DNA from: Chitinophaga pinensis
GTDB taxonomy: Bacteria; Bacteroidota; Bacteroidia; Flavobacteriales_D; Crocinitomicaceae
Reading direction: 5' to 3'
DNA length: 63,036 bases
NCBI GenBank assembly: GCA_945863605.1
Contig: CAMAZP010000017.1
Location: forward strand, 1 to 63,036
Part shown: positions 42,328-54,650 of the stretch, in pieces
How the letters are laid out: each line of letters opens with the position of its first letter
How positions within the stretch are numbered: position 1 is the first letter of the stretch
Made by a program: the position numbers and the translations under genes
Notes under the pieces: model-generated
Database searches by the model: none
The model's input: only the letters and a program-made list of their open reading frames with translations
What the model was told of the DNA's origin: nothing

Positions 42328-43059
42328 CTATAAAAAAGTTTTTTTTATTTCACTTAGTTTATCTTTAGGTATTTCAATTATCTCTGGACGATTTTTCCCA
42401 TTTAAAAAACAGGTCGTTATCACATCGTTTCCTTCAATTTTTGCATGCTCTTTATTCACAAGGTAAGACTTTCCAACACGACAAAAAGAATTTTCTCCGA
42501 AACCAAGATTTTCAACGAAGTATTCAAAAGATTTATCATAAATCTCAATGCTTTCGCAATTTGTAAAGTAAATCTGATGATTTTTATTGGAAGAGGCAAT
42601 AAAGGTTACATTTCCCTTGTCAATGAGTTTTTCTTCTCCCCTAACTTTGATTCGAACAAAAGAATGTTTTTGAAAATCTCTAATTCTCGGAATAAATTTC
42701 TCTAAAATAATTTTTAACCTTTCAACGTCGGGAGATTTATTAAATTCTTCAACAGGAGGGAAATCTTTTAGTGTTTTGAGTGCTTCAATTTTATCGCTGT
42801 ATTCACTCCTTGCACTCGTGAAAAATATTGTTGGTTTTTTAAGTAATTCAGCGACAACTATGCCATTTCTTTGTTCGTTGTAAAGTTTTATGTCCAAAAA
42901 CACAGCATCAACTTCGTTACCTTTTACTTCCTTAATAAATGTGTCAGAATCTTTAGCTTCAACAACAACTTCTACGAGCTTTGTTCGTTTTAAACTGTCA
43001 ATTAAATCTTTAAGAAACAATTGATCATCCTCTAAAACAGCAACTTTTAGTAAACTCAT
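42328..43059 (-). CDS. LytTR-family response regulator
   Basis: 243 aa. Receiver domain (about 4-120) with EDD at 10-12, phosphoacceptor Asp56 (DAVFLDIKLYNEQRNGI) and Lys in FNKSPD. A LytTR DNA-binding domain covers about 135-240 (HSFVRIKVRGEEKLIDKGNV ... FCRVGKSYLVNKEHAKIEG). It overlaps the kinase gene by 4 bp (ATGA). LytTR regulators bind direct repeats. Confidence 0.93.
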   Translation of the reverse strand: MSLLKVAVLEDDQLFLKDLIDSLKRTKLVEVVVEAKDSDTFIKEVKGNEVDAVFLDIKLYNEQRNGIVVAELLKKPTIFFTSARSEYSDKIEALKTLKDFPPVEEFNKSPDVERLKIILEKFIPRIRDFQKHSFVRIKVRGEEKLIDKGNVTFIASSNKNHQIYFTNCESIEIYDKSFEYFVENLGFGENSFCRVGKSYLVNKEHAKIEGNDVITTCFLNGKNRPEIIEIPKDKLSEIKKTFL

Positions 43060-43805
43060 CCCAATTGAATTTTAAGATTTGAATAATATCTCTGATCCAT
43101 TACATAACTATCAAGCCTGTATCTGCCACTTAAAAGAAGTTCCAGTCTTTTGTTCATATTCTTTAGACCTAAACCACCTTTTTTTACTTCAATATTCGAA
43201 TTTATTTGATTTTCGATCTTCAATTCAAAGTCGTTATTCGTCAATTTTACTGTTACTCTCAAAAAATCTTTATGATTTTTATCTCCGTGTTTAAAAGCAT
43301 TTTCAATAAAATATGCTGTTATTAAATGAGGAATACAAGGTGAAGAATAGTAAGCAGAACTTGCATCTACTTTTTCAAAATCTCTTTTAACATTATTAAG
43401 TTGCGAAACGAACAATTCATTCAAATCCAAATAATCTTCTATGAATTTAATTTCATCTTTTAAACTCACTAAATGATTATTATTTCCCTTATAAAGGATG
43501 TATTCAAGTGTTTCGGTTAATGAATCTAAACCTCGATTTAATCTATTTGAAATCCGTTTAATATTCCCTAGCAAACCAAGTAAAGCATGAGGTTGTAACT
43601 GGAATTTTAATTGATTAATTTCGAAAAGTGCATTGTCTGCAATTAACTTTGAGTTATCTGATTTTATTTTACTGTTTTCAATTTCTAAGTTTTTGTTTTT
43701 TCTAATTATTTGTTTATTAAGTTTATTAACTTCATTCAACTGATAGCCAATGAATATCAAAATCAAAACAAGAACTATTAAAATTATCGGAAGTAAATTT
43801 TCCAT
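43056..43805 (-). CDS. LytS-type sensor histidine kinase with degenerate H-box
   Basis: 249 aa. One N-terminal membrane helix (LPIILIVLVLILIFIGYQL), a coiled coil (about 22-65), a His_kinase domain with His73 (LKFQLQPHALLGLLGNI), then HATPase with the N-box FIENAFKHG and the G-box GGLGLKNMNKRL. The usual PHFLFNxLNxI motif is changed to PHALLGLLGNI, losing the conserved Phe and Asn. There is no extracellular sensor domain. It is paired with the LytTR regulator. Confidence 0.9.
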   Translation of the reverse strand: MENLLPIILIVLVLILIFIGYQLNEVNKLNKQIIRKNKNLEIENSKIKSDNSKLIADNALFEINQLKFQLQPHALLGLLGNIKRISNRLNRGLDSLTETLEYILYKGNNNHLVSLKDEIKFIEDYLDLNELFVSQLNNVKRDFEKVDASSAYYSSPCIPHLITAYFIENAFKHGDKNHKDFLRVTVKLTNNDFELKIENQINSNIEVKKGGLGLKNMNKRLELLLSGRYRLDSYVMDQRYYSNLKIQLG

Positions 43806-43864
43806 GCTTGCTATTTTCTTGAAAGATAGTAATTTTTAAAAAAGTTCAATCTTATTATTGCGCA

Positions 43865-43895
43865 AAAAATAAGGCTACCCTTTCGAATAGCCTTA
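43865..43895 (-). terminator. Terminator after eno (copy 2 of the repeated hairpin)
   Basis: Identical over 31 bp to 40372-40402, including the 7-bp stem and the loop. On the minus strand it follows the eno stop by about 24 bp and ends in ATTTTTTG. Confidence 0.85.
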
Positions 43896-43919
43896 TGAAT
43901 AGGTAGAAAAATAAATTTC

Positions 43920-46315
<2,396 letters not shown>

Positions 46316-46370
46316 TTAGAATTTTGGACAAAAATAGAAACTTCATTCCATAAGTTGTTAGAATAAAACA

Positions 46371-46398
46371 AAAAAGGCGATCTAAAGACCGCCTTTTT
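46371..46398 (-). terminator. Terminator of the ribosomal operon after rplQ
   Basis: AAAAAGGCG at 46371-46379 pairs with CGCCTTTTT at 46390-46398, with TC/GA continuing the stem inside after one mismatch. On the minus strand it ends in TTTTTTG, 20 bp after the rplQ stop. Confidence 0.85.
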
Positions 46399-46417
46399 AT
46401 TAACATACTGTTAATTT

Positions 46418-47038
46418 CTATTTTTCTTCTTCATCAGAATTTTCTGTGGAATCAGTAGAATCTTCTGTTGTATTTTCTATTGAAGTTTCTTCAACAACTT
46501 CAATTTCTTCATCAGTAACTTCCTCATTTGAAATACTTTCAACAGTAGATTCTTCTGTAGTTTCTATTACTGCGTCAGATACAACTTCTTCGTTTGTATT
46601 TACAACTTCTTTAGGAGCTGCAGAACCACCTCTTCTAGAACGACGAGTTGTTTTCTTAGCTTTTTCATTTGTGTAAATATCATTAAAGTCAACTAATTCA
46701 ATCATACACATTTCTGCATTATCACCAAGTCTAAAACCAGTTCTAATAATTCTTGTGTAACCACCATTTCTTTCAGCAATTTTAGGAGCAATTTCTCTGA
46801 ACAATTCAGTTACTACATCTTTGTTTTGTAAGTAAGAGAAAACAGTTCTTCTAGAATGCGTAGAATCAGTTTTTGATTTCGTTAAAATTGGCTCAACAAA
46901 TCCACGTAAAACTTTCGCTTTTGCAAGGGTTGTTGTTATTCTTTTATGTTCGATTAGTGAGCAAGCCATGTTTGAAAGCATCGCTTTTCTATGACCAGTT
47001 TTTCTCCCTAAATGATTTACTTTATTTCCGTGTCTCAT
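46418..47038 (-). CDS. rplQ: 50S ribosomal protein L17
   Basis: 206 aa. The core ([20 protein letters not shown] ... [20 protein letters not shown]) occupies about 130 residues. A long C-terminal extension beyond residue 140 is extremely acidic ([13 protein letters not shown], ending NSDEEEK). Such tails occur in Bacteroidota L17 but the length is notable against about 125 aa in E. coli. L17 borders the peptide exit tunnel. It is last in the alpha part of the operon, 10 bp after rpoA. Confidence 0.96.
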   Translation of the reverse strand: MRHGNKVNHLGRKTGHRKAMLSNMACSLIEHKRITTTLAKAKVLRGFVEPILTKSKTDSTHSRRTVFSYLQNKDVVTELFREIAPKIAERNGGYTRIIRTGFRLGDNAEMCMIELVDFNDIYTNEKAKKTTRRSRRGGSAAPKEVVNTNEEVVSDAVIETTEESTVESISNEEVTDEEIEVVEETSIENTTEDSTDSTENSDEEEK

Positions 47039-47048
47039 GATTCAAATT

Positions 47049-48041
47049 CTAATCTTTGTCTAATTTATATTTCGCTACATTCATACCGAAAGTTAATCCT
47101 TTGTTATCTACTAAATCTTCTAATTCTGTTAAAGACTTTTTACCGAAGTTTCTAAATTTCAACAAATCAGATTTTGCGTAGGAAACTAGATCACCAAGTG
47201 TTTCAACATCAGCTGCTTTCAAACAATTTAATGCTCTTACTGAAAGATCCATATCAACCAATTTTGTTTTCAACAATTGTCGCATGTGTAGTGATGTCTC
47301 ATCAAATTCTTCAGTTTCAGCTTTGATTTCACTATCCAATGTGATTCTTTCATCAGAAAACAACATAAAATGATGAATTAAGATTTTTGCAGCTTCTTTC
47401 AGAGCATCTTTTGGATGAATTGAACCATCTGTTTTGATATTGAAAACTAACTTTTCATAATCAGTTTTTTGTTCAACCCTAAAGTTCTCAACTGTATATT
47501 GCACATTTACAATAGGGGTAAAAATGGAGTCTATGAAAATTGTACCAAAAGGTGCATTAGTAGATTTATTTTCTTCAGCAGGAACGTAACCTCTACCTTT
47601 AATTATGGTTAATTCCATTTCAACTTTAACAGAAGATTCCATGTTACAAATTACTAAATCAGGATTTAAAACCTGAAAGGCGCTTGTAAATTTACCTATA
47701 TCCCCTGCAGTTAATGTGCTTTGATTGCTTACTGAAATTATTACTGTTTCAGAATCAGTACCTTCAATTTGTCTTTTGAAACGAACTTGTTTCAAATTCA
47801 AGATAATTTCTGTAACATCTTCCACTACTCCTTTCATTGTAGAGAATTCATGATCTACACCATGAATCTTGATTGAAGATATTGCAAAACCTTCTAATGA
47901 AGAAAGCAAAATTCTGCGAAGTGAGTTTCCGACTGTGATACCATATCCAGGCTCGAGGGGACGAAATTCGAATTCTCCGTTGAATGCATCGGAGTGAATC
48001 ATAATTACTTTGTCCGGTTTTTGAAAATCCAATATTGCCAT
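47049..48041 (-). CDS. rpoA: RNA polymerase subunit alpha
   Basis: 330 aa. N-terminal assembly domain ([30 protein letters not shown]), a flexible linker around 230-245 and the alpha-CTD ([40 protein letters not shown]) that contacts upstream DNA and activators. Full length. Follows rpsD by 13 bp. Confidence 0.98.
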   Translation of the reverse strand: MAILDFQKPDKVIMIHSDAFNGEFEFRPLEPGYGITVGNSLRRILLSSLEGFAISSIKIHGVDHEFSTMKGVVEDVTEIILNLKQVRFKRQIEGTDSETVIISVSNQSTLTAGDIGKFTSAFQVLNPDLVICNMESSVKVEMELTIIKGRGYVPAEENKSTNAPFGTIFIDSIFTPIVNVQYTVENFRVEQKTDYEKLVFNIKTDGSIHPKDALKEAAKILIHHFMLFSDERITLDSEIKAETEEFDETSLHMRQLLKTKLVDMDLSVRALNCLKAADVETLGDLVSYAKSDLLKFRNFGKKSLTELEDLVDNKGLTFGMNVAKYKLDKD

Positions 48042-48054
48042 TTTCTTTAATATA

Positions 48055-48663
48055 TTATTTAGAATATAACTCGACTATTAATTGTTCTCTTATATTTTCA
48101 GGAATCATCTCTCTTGCAGGTGTATTTAACACTTTACCTGTCATAGTTGATCTGTCCCAATCTAACCAGTCATATTTTTTTGAACTAGCTGATAAAGAGT
48201 TTGTAATTGATTCTAGGGATTTAGACTTTTCCCTTACCCCCACAACATCGCCTGTTTTTAGGGTATATGAAGGAATGTTTACTACTTCGCCATTTACAGT
48301 AATGTGTTTGTGAGAAACTAACTGTCTTGCACCTCTTCTACTCGGTGAAATACCCATTCTGTAAACAACATTATCTAATCTTGCTTCACATAACTGGAGT
48401 AAAACTTCACCTGTAATACCTTTCATTCTTGATGCCTTTTCAAAAAGATTAGCGAACTGTCGCTCTAAAATACCATAGGTATATTTAGCTTTTTGTTTTT
48501 CACCAAGTTGGATAGCATACTCCGATTGTTTTCCTCCTCTTTTTTTAGATGGACCATGTTGCCCTGGACCGTAAGCTCTTCTATCCAACGCTTTATCAGC
48601 GCCAAAAATTGGGTCGCGAAAACGACGAGCAATTTTTGATTTTGGACCTGTATATCTTGCCAT
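48055..48663 (-). CDS. rpsD: 30S ribosomal protein S4
   Basis: 202 aa. [20 protein letters not shown] start, S4 domain [20 protein letters not shown] and [20 protein letters not shown]. It nucleates 30S assembly by binding the 5' domain of 16S rRNA, and in many bacteria it represses its own operon. It is preceded by the largest gap in the operon, which folds (48679-48719). Confidence 0.97.
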   Translation of the reverse strand: MARYTGPKSKIARRFRDPIFGADKALDRRAYGPGQHGPSKKRGGKQSEYAIQLGEKQKAKYTYGILERQFANLFEKASRMKGITGEVLLQLCEARLDNVVYRMGISPSRRGARQLVSHKHITVNGEVVNIPSYTLKTGDVVGVREKSKSLESITNSLSASSKKYDWLDWDRSTMTGKVLNTPAREMIPENIREQLIVELYSK

Positions 48664-48678
48664 ATTATAAATTTAATT

Positions 48679-48719
48679 GGGAATCATGAATTAAGGCATT
48701 CCTTCGATGATATATTCCC
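48679..48719 (-). promoter_or_regulatory. Stem-loop upstream of rpsD, candidate S4 autoregulatory leader
   Basis: The rpsK-rpsD gap of 78 bp is far larger than all its neighbours. In plus-strand terms GGGAAT 48679-48684 pairs with ATTCCC 48714-48719, CAT 48685-48687 with ATG 48707-48709 across a 4-base bulge, and an inner AAGG 48693-48696 pairs with CCTT 48701-48704 around a CATT tetraloop. The structure ends 15 bp before the rpsD ATG. I recall S4 leader motifs described for Bacteroidota lineages in Rfam; I could not compare. Confidence 0.5.
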
Positions 48720-48741
48720 TATTTGTTACTTGATTATTTGA

Positions 48742-49128
48742 TTATACTCTTCTTCTTTTAGGAGGACGACAACCATTGTGAGGAAGTGGAGTAACATCGA
48801 CTATTTCAGTTACTTCAATACCTGTATTGTGAATAGCACGTATTGCTGATTCTCTACCAGCTCCTGGACCTTTGACATATACTTTTACACGTCTTAATCC
48901 GAAATCATGTGCCTCTTTTGAACAATCTTCTGCTGCTATTTGAGCTGCATATGGTGTGTTTTTCTTAGAACCTTTAAAACCCATTTTACCAGCTGATGAC
49001 CAAGAAATTACTTGTCCAACATTATTAGTTAAAGAAATAATGATATTGTTAAAAGTTGCTTGAATGTGCGCTTCACCAGCCGCCTCAACTTTTACATTTT
49101 TTTTCTTTTTTTGATTCGTTTTTGCCAT
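48742..49128 (-). CDS. rpsK: 30S ribosomal protein S11
   Basis: 128 aa. [60 protein letters not shown] and [18 protein letters not shown] are the family signatures. Part of the 30S platform near the mRNA exit. 11 bp after rpsM. Confidence 0.97.
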   Translation of the reverse strand: MAKTNQKKKKNVKVEAAGEAHIQATFNNIIISLTNNVGQVISWSSAGKMGFKGSKKNTPYAAQIAAEDCSKEAHDFGLRRVKVYVKGPGAGRESAIRAIHNTGIEVTEIVDVTPLPHNGCRPPKRRRV

Positions 49129-49139
49129 AATACTATTTA

Positions 49140-49514
49140 TTATTTAGTTGCCTTTTTCTTGTTTGCAACAGTTTTTCTCTTACCTTTTCTAGTTCTAGAA
49201 TTGTTTTTAGTTCTTTGTCCTCTCAAAGGTAATCCTGCTCTATGACGAATTCCTCGTGTGCAACCAATATCCATTAAGCGTTTGATATTTAGTTGTACCT
49301 CTGAGCGCAATTGTCCTTCGGTCTTAACTTCATTAATAGAATTACGGATCAAACCTAACTGATCATCATTCCAATCTTGGACTTTAATATTCTCATCAAT
49401 ACCGTTTACATTCAAAATCTTTTTTGAAGTACTTCTTCCGATACCATAGATGTAAGTTAAACCAATTACACCTCTTTTGTTTTTTGGTAAGTCAATACCT
49501 GCTATACGTGCCAT
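49140..49514 (-). CDS. rpsM: 30S ribosomal protein S13
   Basis: 124 aa. [54 protein letters not shown] and the basic tail contacting tRNA. Sits at the head of the 30S subunit and forms inter-subunit bridges. 12 bp after rpmJ. Confidence 0.97.
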   Translation of the reverse strand: MARIAGIDLPKNKRGVIGLTYIYGIGRSTSKKILNVNGIDENIKVQDWNDDQLGLIRNSINEVKTEGQLRSEVQLNIKRLMDIGCTRGIRHRAGLPLRGQRTKNNSRTRKGKRKTVANKKKATK

Positions 49515-49526
49515 ATACCTAATAAA

Positions 49527-49643
49527 TTAACCTTGACGTTGTTTTAACTTTGGATTTTTCTTGTTTATAACGTAAACTCTTCCTTTACGTTTTACAATTT
49601 TACAATCAGCTGTTCTCTTTTTTACGGATGCTCTTACTTTCAT
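49527..49643 (-). CDS. rpmJ: 50S ribosomal protein L36 (zinc-free form)
   Basis: A 38-residue protein, [20 protein letters not shown] then [18 protein letters not shown]. Of the usual zinc ligands Cys11, Cys14, Cys27 and His32 only Cys14 remains, so it is a C-minus L36 that does not need zinc. Lies between infA and rpsM, as in most bacteria. Confidence 0.95.
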   Translation of the reverse strand: MKVRASVKKRTADCKIVKRKGRVYVINKKNPKLKQRQG

Positions 49644-49658
49644 TTGTATTATTTTTTT

Positions 49659-49877
49659 TTATTTATATCTAAACGATATTCTACCTTTTGATAAATCATA
49701 AGGCGACATTTCAACTTTTACTCTATCACCTGGAAGTATTTTAATATAAAACATTCTCATTTTACCAGAAATATGTGCAGTCAAAATATGACCGTTTTCT
49801 AATTCAACTCTAAACATTGCGTTAGGTAATGCTTCGAGTATTACTCCATCTTGTTCAATTGATGATTGTTTTGCCAT
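49659..49877 (-). CDS. infA: Translation initiation factor IF-1
   Basis: 72 aa, the standard length, one OB-fold: [60 protein letters not shown]. Binds the 30S A site during initiation. It follows secY directly by 2 bp; map, often found here in other phyla, is absent. Confidence 0.97.
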   Translation of the reverse strand: MAKQSSIEQDGVILEALPNAMFRVELENGHILTAHISGKMRMFYIKILPGDRVKVEMSPYDLSKGRISFRYK

Positions 49878-49879
49878 TT

Positions 49880-51226
49880 TTAAAACCCAGATAATTCGTT
49901 TGCATCTCTTCTACCTCTTACACGTGTTCCTTCCATTAACCCATCCATGTGACGATTTAATTGATAGGTTTCAATTTGTTGTAAGGTATCTAAAACGACA
50001 CCTACCATTATCAGAATTGAGGTACCACCAAAAAACATTGCAAATCCATCATTAACTCCTGCTAGTTTTGCAATTGCTGGAAGAACCGCTATAAGTGCTA
50101 AAAACAATGAACCTGGAAATGTTATCCTTGATACAACTGAATCTATATGTTCTGCAGTTTCTTCTCCTGGTCTGATACCTGGAATAAATCCACCGCTTCT
50201 TTTCAAATCATCAGCTATTTTACTTGGATTAATCATAATTGCTGTGTAGAAATAAGTAAAGACTATTATTAATAAGCATAAAAGTAAATTGTAACTTAAA
50301 CCATATACATCACCCAAAGTTCTTTGAATCGCACCGCCTTGGTCTGCTGAATCAGTTGCACTTGAGTAGATCATTACAGGGATAGTCATTATTGCTTGAG
50401 CAAAAATAATTGGCATAACTCCACTTGCGTTTACTTTAATAGGAAGGTAGCTTCTAGCACCTCTTTCATCTACGTTTCTTGCACCAACAACACGTTTCGC
50501 TGTGTTTAAAGGTATTTGTCTAACGCCTTGTACTATTAAAATAGTTACTAAAACAACTAGCATGAAAGCAACAACCTCTAGTACTAATTTTATTAAGTTT
50601 CCACCTTGTACAGACTGACCAAATTCTGCAAAAAATGCTCCAGGTAATCTGGACAAAATTCCAACAGTTATAAGCAATGATATACCGTTACCGATACCCT
50701 TTTCAGTTATCCTTTCACCCAACCAAACTGCGAACATGGAACCTGCTATCAAAACTAAAATGGTTTGTGTCCACCAAAAGGTAGATGCATCAACAGGCAT
50801 AGCTCCTTTTTGTTGTACGTATAACGATAAGTAGCTTGGGGCTTGAAGTGCACAGATTACAATAGTTAAAATTCTTGTGTAATTATTAATTTGCTTTCTA
50901 CCCGACTCACCTTCATTTTGCATTTTTTGAACTGCTGGAACAGCCATACCTAATAATTGCATGATAATCGAGGCGCTAATATATGGCATGATACCTAATG
51001 CCATAACAGATGCATTAGTGAAACCTCCGCCAGAAAACAATGATAAAAGTGTTTCAAGCGTATTTTGAGTCGATTGCTTTGTAGATAAAGCATCATAATT
51101 AACACCCGGAATGATGATAAACGAACCAACACGATAAACTAATATCAGTCCTAAAGTCAAAATTATTCGATTTCGAAGTTCTTCTACTTTCCAAATATTT
51201 TGTATGTTTTGTATAAATCGTTTCAT
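49880..51226 (-). CDS. secY: Preprotein translocase subunit SecY
   Basis: About 448 aa with ten membrane helices; the pore-forming subunit of the Sec translocon. [46 protein letters not shown], and [20 protein letters not shown] are typical. ATG 51226 ([20 protein letters not shown]) is the family start and avoids overlap with rplO; the open frame extends to 51262. Confidence 0.96.
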   Translation of the reverse strand: MKRFIQNIQNIWKVEELRNRIILTLGLILVYRVGSFIIIPGVNYDALSTKQSTQNTLETLLSLFSGGGFTNASVMALGIMPYISASIIMQLLGMAVPAVQKMQNEGESGRKQINNYTRILTIVICALQAPSYLSLYVQQKGAMPVDASTFWWTQTILVLIAGSMFAVWLGERITEKGIGNGISLLITVGILSRLPGAFFAEFGQSVQGGNLIKLVLEVVAFMLVVLVTILIVQGVRQIPLNTAKRVVGARNVDERGARSYLPIKVNASGVMPIIFAQAIMTIPVMIYSSATDSADQGGAIQRTLGDVYGLSYNLLLCLLIIVFTYFYTAIMINPSKIADDLKRSGGFIPGIRPGEETAEHIDSVVSRITFPGSLFLALIAVLPAIAKLAGVNDGFAMFFGGTSILIMVGVVLDTLQQIETYQLNRHMDGLMEGTRVRGRRDANELSGF

Positions 51227-51246
51227 CCTAAAGTTTGCAAAGATAG

Positions 51247-51693
51247 TTAGATTTTTGAACAAGTACCCCCTAGAGATTCAATAGCTGCAATTGCAGTACT
51301 AGAAAATCCATTAGCAGAGACAGTTATTTTTGATTTTAATTCACCTCTTCCAAGAACTTTAACAAGTTCATTATTAGATAATAAACCATTTTCTTTAAAT
51401 ACTTCAAGAGTAATTTCAGTAATACCTTTAGCAGTAGCTAAATATTCTAAAATATCTAAATTAATTGCTTTGTATTCAATTCTATTGATATTTTTAAAAC
51501 CAAATTTTGGAACACGTCTTTGTAATGGCATTTGTCCACCTTCAAATCCAATTTTTGTTTTGTAACCTGATCTTGATTTAGCTCCTTTATGACCACGAGT
51601 TGATGTACCCCCATGACCAGAACCTTGTCCACGTGCTATCCTCTTCTCTCTTTTAACAGATCCTTTTGCAGGAGTAAGATTGTGTAAATTCAT
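51247..51693 (-). CDS. rplO: 50S ribosomal protein L15
   Basis: About 148 aa from MNLHNLTPAKGSVKREKRIA (ATG 51693; the frame extends to 51720 but would run into rpmD). GRGQGSGHGGTSTRGHKGAK SRSGYK and GFEGGQMPLQRRVPKFGF are diagnostic. A late assembly protein of the large subunit. Confidence 0.96.
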   Translation of the reverse strand: MNLHNLTPAKGSVKREKRIARGQGSGHGGTSTRGHKGAKSRSGYKTKIGFEGGQMPLQRRVPKFGFKNINRIEYKAINLDILEYLATAKGITEITLEVFKENGLLSNNELVKVLGRGELKSKITVSANGFSSTAIAAIESLGGTCSKI

Positions 51694-51712
51694 TTTTAAT
51701 TTTTTATTATTC

Positions 51713-51889
51713 TTATTCAACTACCAATAAAAGGTGTTTTACCTTATTAATCATACCAAGAATCTGAGGTGTAGCCTCTTTTTCTAAAATTTGGTTTAAG
51801 CGACTGAAACCTAAAGCTTTAATAGTAGCCTTTTGATCAGCAGGCCTTTTAATTGCGCTTCTTACTTGTTTTATTTTAATAATGCTCAT
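51713..51889 (-). CDS. rpmD: 50S ribosomal protein L30
   Basis: A 58-residue protein: MSIIKIKQVRSAIKRPADQK, ATIKALGFSRLNQILEKEAT, PQILGMINKVKHLLLVVE. Short single-domain L30 in its standard place between rpsE and rplO. Confidence 0.95.
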   Translation of the reverse strand: MSIIKIKQVRSAIKRPADQKATIKALGFSRLNQILEKEATPQILGMINKVKHLLLVVE

Positions 51890-51900
51890 ATCTAATATTA

Positions 51901-52419
51901 TTAACCATTGAATACTTTATCTAAGGTAATTCCTCTTTGTCTTGCAACAGCAATTGCATCTCTCATTTTAGAAAGTGCATCCATAGTAGCTTTAACAACA
52001 TTATGAGGATTCGATGAACCTTGTGACTTTGCAAGTACATTGTGAACACCAACACTTTCAAGAACAGCACGCATTGCTCCACCTGCAATTACACCAGTAC
52101 CTTCTGTAGCAGGCTTCAACAAAACCTCTGCTCCACCAAATTTACCTTTTTGGGTATGAGGAACTGTACCTCTAAGAATCGGAACTTTGATTAAATTCTT
52201 TTTCGCATCGTCAATACCTTTGGTGATCGCCTCTGTTACTTCTTTAGCTTTACCTAATCCGTGACCAACTACACCATTTTCATCTCCAACCACTACGATT
52301 GCTGAAAAGCTGAAAGTTCTACCACCTTTAGTTACTTTTGTAACTCTGTTTACAGCGACAAGTTTATCCTTTAACTCTATATCTGCTGATTTAACTCTGT
52401 TTGTTGTTTGAGTTGCCAT
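51901..52419 (-). CDS. rpsE: 30S ribosomal protein S5
   Basis: 172 aa. [60 protein letters not shown] and [20 protein letters not shown] are typical. Contributes to decoding accuracy and mRNA unwinding. Confidence 0.97.
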   Translation of the reverse strand: MATQTTNRVKSADIELKDKLVAVNRVTKVTKGGRTFSFSAIVVVGDENGVVGHGLGKAKEVTEAITKGIDDAKKNLIKVPILRGTVPHTQKGKFGGAEVLLKPATEGTGVIAGGAMRAVLESVGVHNVLAKSQGSSNPHNVVKATMDALSKMRDAIAVARQRGITLDKVFNG

Positions 52420-52426
52420 TTTTTAT

Positions 52427-52780
52427 TTAAAATTTAAGTCCACCTTCTCTAGCAGAATCAGCCAAAGACTTAATTCTACCGTGATACAAGTAACCATTAC
52501 GATCAAAAACTACTGATTCAATTCCTGCTTTTAAAGCTTTTTCTGCAATCGTTTTTCCAACAACAGCTGCTTGTGTAAGTTTTGCAACTTTTTGTGCTTC
52601 TGTCATTTTCAATGAACCTGCAGATGCTAATGTTTTACCAGAAGCATCATCGATTAATTGAGCATAAATTTGTTTATTACTTCTAAATACAGTTAATCTT
52701 GGTGTTACCGCTGTTCCTGTAATTTTCTTGCGAATTCTTCTTTTGATTTTCGCTCTTCTTAGTACTTTATTCAGTGCCAT
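52427..52780 (-). CDS. rplR: 50S ribosomal protein L18
   Basis: 117 aa. [42 protein letters not shown] and the C-terminal [26 protein letters not shown]. Binds 5S rRNA together with L5 (rplE lies 1.3 kb upstream in the operon). Confidence 0.97.
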   Translation of the reverse strand: MALNKVLRRAKIKRRIRKKITGTAVTPRLTVFRSNKQIYAQLIDDASGKTLASAGSLKMTEAQKVAKLTQAAVVGKTIAEKALKAGIESVVFDRNGYLYHGRIKSLADSAREGGLKF

Positions 52781-52792
52781 ATTATCTAAATA

Positions 52793-53347
52793 TTATTTTT
52801 TACCAGCAGATTTACCTGCTTTTCTTCGGATTTCTTCACCAACAAATTTGATTCCTTTTCCTTTGTAAGGTTCAGGTTTTCTGAATGAACGAATTTTTGC
52901 AGCAACTTGCCCTAACATTTGTTTATCAAAAGACTCTAAGGTTACAACTGGTGCTTTACCTTTTTCAGTAACTGCAGAAACTGTAATTTGTGTTGGCATT
53001 TCAAAAATGATCGCATGAGAGTAACCCAAAGCTAACTCTAATTGTTGACCATTAGCTGTAGCTCTATAACCTACTCCAACAATTTCTAATTGCTTTTTGA
53101 AACCTTCAGAAACACCTACAATCATATTTTGTAAGATTGATCGGTATAATCCGTGTTTTGATCTGTGATCAGGAGAGTCTGTACTTCTAGTAAAAGTGAT
53201 AATATTATCTTCTATGCTAATAGAAATAGCTGGATCGATATCTTGGTGTAGTTCACCTTTTTTTCCTTTCACTTTTACAACGTTCCCTGTGAAAGTAACT
53301 TCTACTCCACTTGGAATTGTAACTGGTGCTTTACCTATTCTTGACAT
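52793..53347 (-). CDS. rplF: 50S ribosomal protein L6
   Basis: 184 aa with two tandem L6 folds; MSRIGKAPVTIPSGVEVTF at the start and the signature RKPEPYKGKGIKFVGEEIRR near the end. Located near the factor-binding site. Confidence 0.97.
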   Translation of the reverse strand: MSRIGKAPVTIPSGVEVTFTGNVVKVKGKKGELHQDIDPAISISIEDNIITFTRSTDSPDHRSKHGLYRSILQNMIVGVSEGFKKQLEIVGVGYRATANGQQLELALGYSHAIIFEMPTQITVSAVTEKGKAPVVTLESFDKQMLGQVAAKIRSFRKPEPYKGKGIKFVGEEIRRKAGKSAGKK

Positions 53348-53360
53348 TTCTTAATAGTTT

Positions 53361-53759
53361 TTAGTATACGTAGCAAATTACTTCACCACCAACATTTAAT
53401 TTTCTTGCTTCTTTATCTGTAATTACACCTTTAGATGTAGATACAATTGCAATCCCTAAACCATTTAAAATACGAGGCATATCTTCTGCACCGCTATATT
53501 TTCTTAATCCTGGTCTTGATGCTCTTTGCAATTTTGTGATAACTGGAACACGCGTTGAAGGATTGTATTTAAGTGCTATTTTAATAACACCTTGTTTGTC
53601 ATCATCCTCAAATTTATAATTTAAGATATAGCCTTGATCAAATAGAATTTGAGTGATTGCTTTCTTAATATTAGAACCCGGGATTTCAACCATTTTTAAA
53701 CCAGCAGAACTTGCGTTTCTGATTCTAGTTAAATAATCTGCTATTGGATCTGTATTCAT
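53361..53759 (-). CDS. rpsH: 30S ribosomal protein S8
   Basis: 132 aa. [20 protein letters not shown], and the C-terminal signature [20 protein letters not shown] followed by GGEVICYVY. Binds the central domain of 16S rRNA; in E. coli it represses the spc operon. Confidence 0.97.
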   Translation of the reverse strand: MNTDPIADYLTRIRNASSAGLKMVEIPGSNIKKAITQILFDQGYILNYKFEDDDKQGVIKIALKYNPSTRVPVITKLQRASRPGLRKYSGAEDMPRILNGLGIAIVSTSKGVITDKEARKLNVGGEVICYVY

Positions 53760-53777
53760 TTTTTTGCTGTTTCTTAA

Positions 53778-54092
53778 TTACCAACTTCCTTTTTTAACTC
53801 CTGGGATTTTCCCAGCCAATGCCATTTCTCTGAAAGTTACACGAGAAATACCAAATTGACGCATATAACCTCTTGGTCTTCCAGTCAAACCACAACGATT
53901 GTGCTTTCTGATTTTAGAGCTATTAGCAGGAAGCTTTTGAATAGCCATCATAGCATCCCATTTTGCAGACTGAACATCTTCAGAAGCATCTGTTGATTTC
54001 AATATTTTAGTTAATTCTTCTCTTTTCTTAGCGTAACGAGTAACTAACTTTTCTCTTTTGCGCTCACGCGCTTTCATTGATTCTTTAGCCAT
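53778..54092 (-). CDS. rpsN: 30S ribosomal protein S14 (long, zinc-free form)
   Basis: 104 aa. [20 protein letters not shown] and the C-terminal core [31 protein letters not shown]. It has a single Cys and no CxxC pairs, so it is the zinc-independent type. It is longer than the roughly 89-aa version I recall from many Flavobacteriia, through an insert around residues 28-55 ([20 protein letters not shown]). Confidence 0.96.
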   Translation of the reverse strand: MAKESMKARERKREKLVTRYAKKREELTKILKSTDASEDVQSAKWDAMMAIQKLPANSSKIRKHNRCGLTGRPRGYMRQFGISRVTFREMALAGKIPGVKKGSW

Positions 54093-54098
54093 TTCTAA

Positions 54099-54650
54099 TT
54101 ATTTTTTTGTAAATGGAAACCCAAATGCGTCTAATAAAACTTTTGCTTCTTCATCGCTTGGAGCTGTAGTTACAAATGTAATGTCCATTCCAAGTATTTT
54201 ATTTACTTTATCAATATCGATTTCTGGGAAAATGATGTGTTCCTTAATTCCTAAATTGAAATTACCTCTTCCATCAAAACCTTTGGGACTGATTCCTCTA
54301 AAATCTCTTGTTCTTGGTAAAGCAACAGATAAAAGTCTATCTAAGAAGTCATACATTCTATCACCTCTTAAAGTTACTTTAGTACCAATTGGCATTCCTT
54401 TTCTCAACTTAAAGTTAGAAATATCCTTTTTAGAAAGTGTAGTGATTGCTTTTTGACCTGCGATTCTTGATAAATCAGAGGCAGCGCTTTCAATTAATTT
54501 TTTATCTGCAACAGCATCACCCATACCTTGACTCAAAATAATTTTTTGAAGTTTAGGTACTCTCATTACGGATTTGTATCCGAATTTTTCAGTCAACGAA
54601 GTAATGATTTCTTCGTTATATTTTGCTTTTAATCTTGGTGTATAGCTCAT
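54099..54650 (-). CDS. rplE: 50S ribosomal protein L5
   Basis: 183 aa. [60 protein letters not shown] and [20 protein letters not shown]. Binds 5S rRNA and contacts P-site tRNA. Overlaps rplX by one base. Confidence 0.97.
   Translation of the reverse strand: MSYTPRLKAKYNEEIITSLTEKFGYKSVMRVPKLQKIILSQGMGDAVADKKLIESAASDLSRIAGQKAITTLSKKDISNFKLRKGMPIGTKVTLRGDRMYDFLDRLLSVALPRTRDFRGISPKGFDGRGNFNLGIKEHIIFPEIDIDKVNKILGMDITFVTTAPSDEEAKVLLDAFGFPFTKK

Noticed and set aside
54058..54456. 132-codon plus-strand frame antisense to rplE
   Set aside because: Lies wholly opposite conserved ribosomal genes; composition is that of an antisense shadow.
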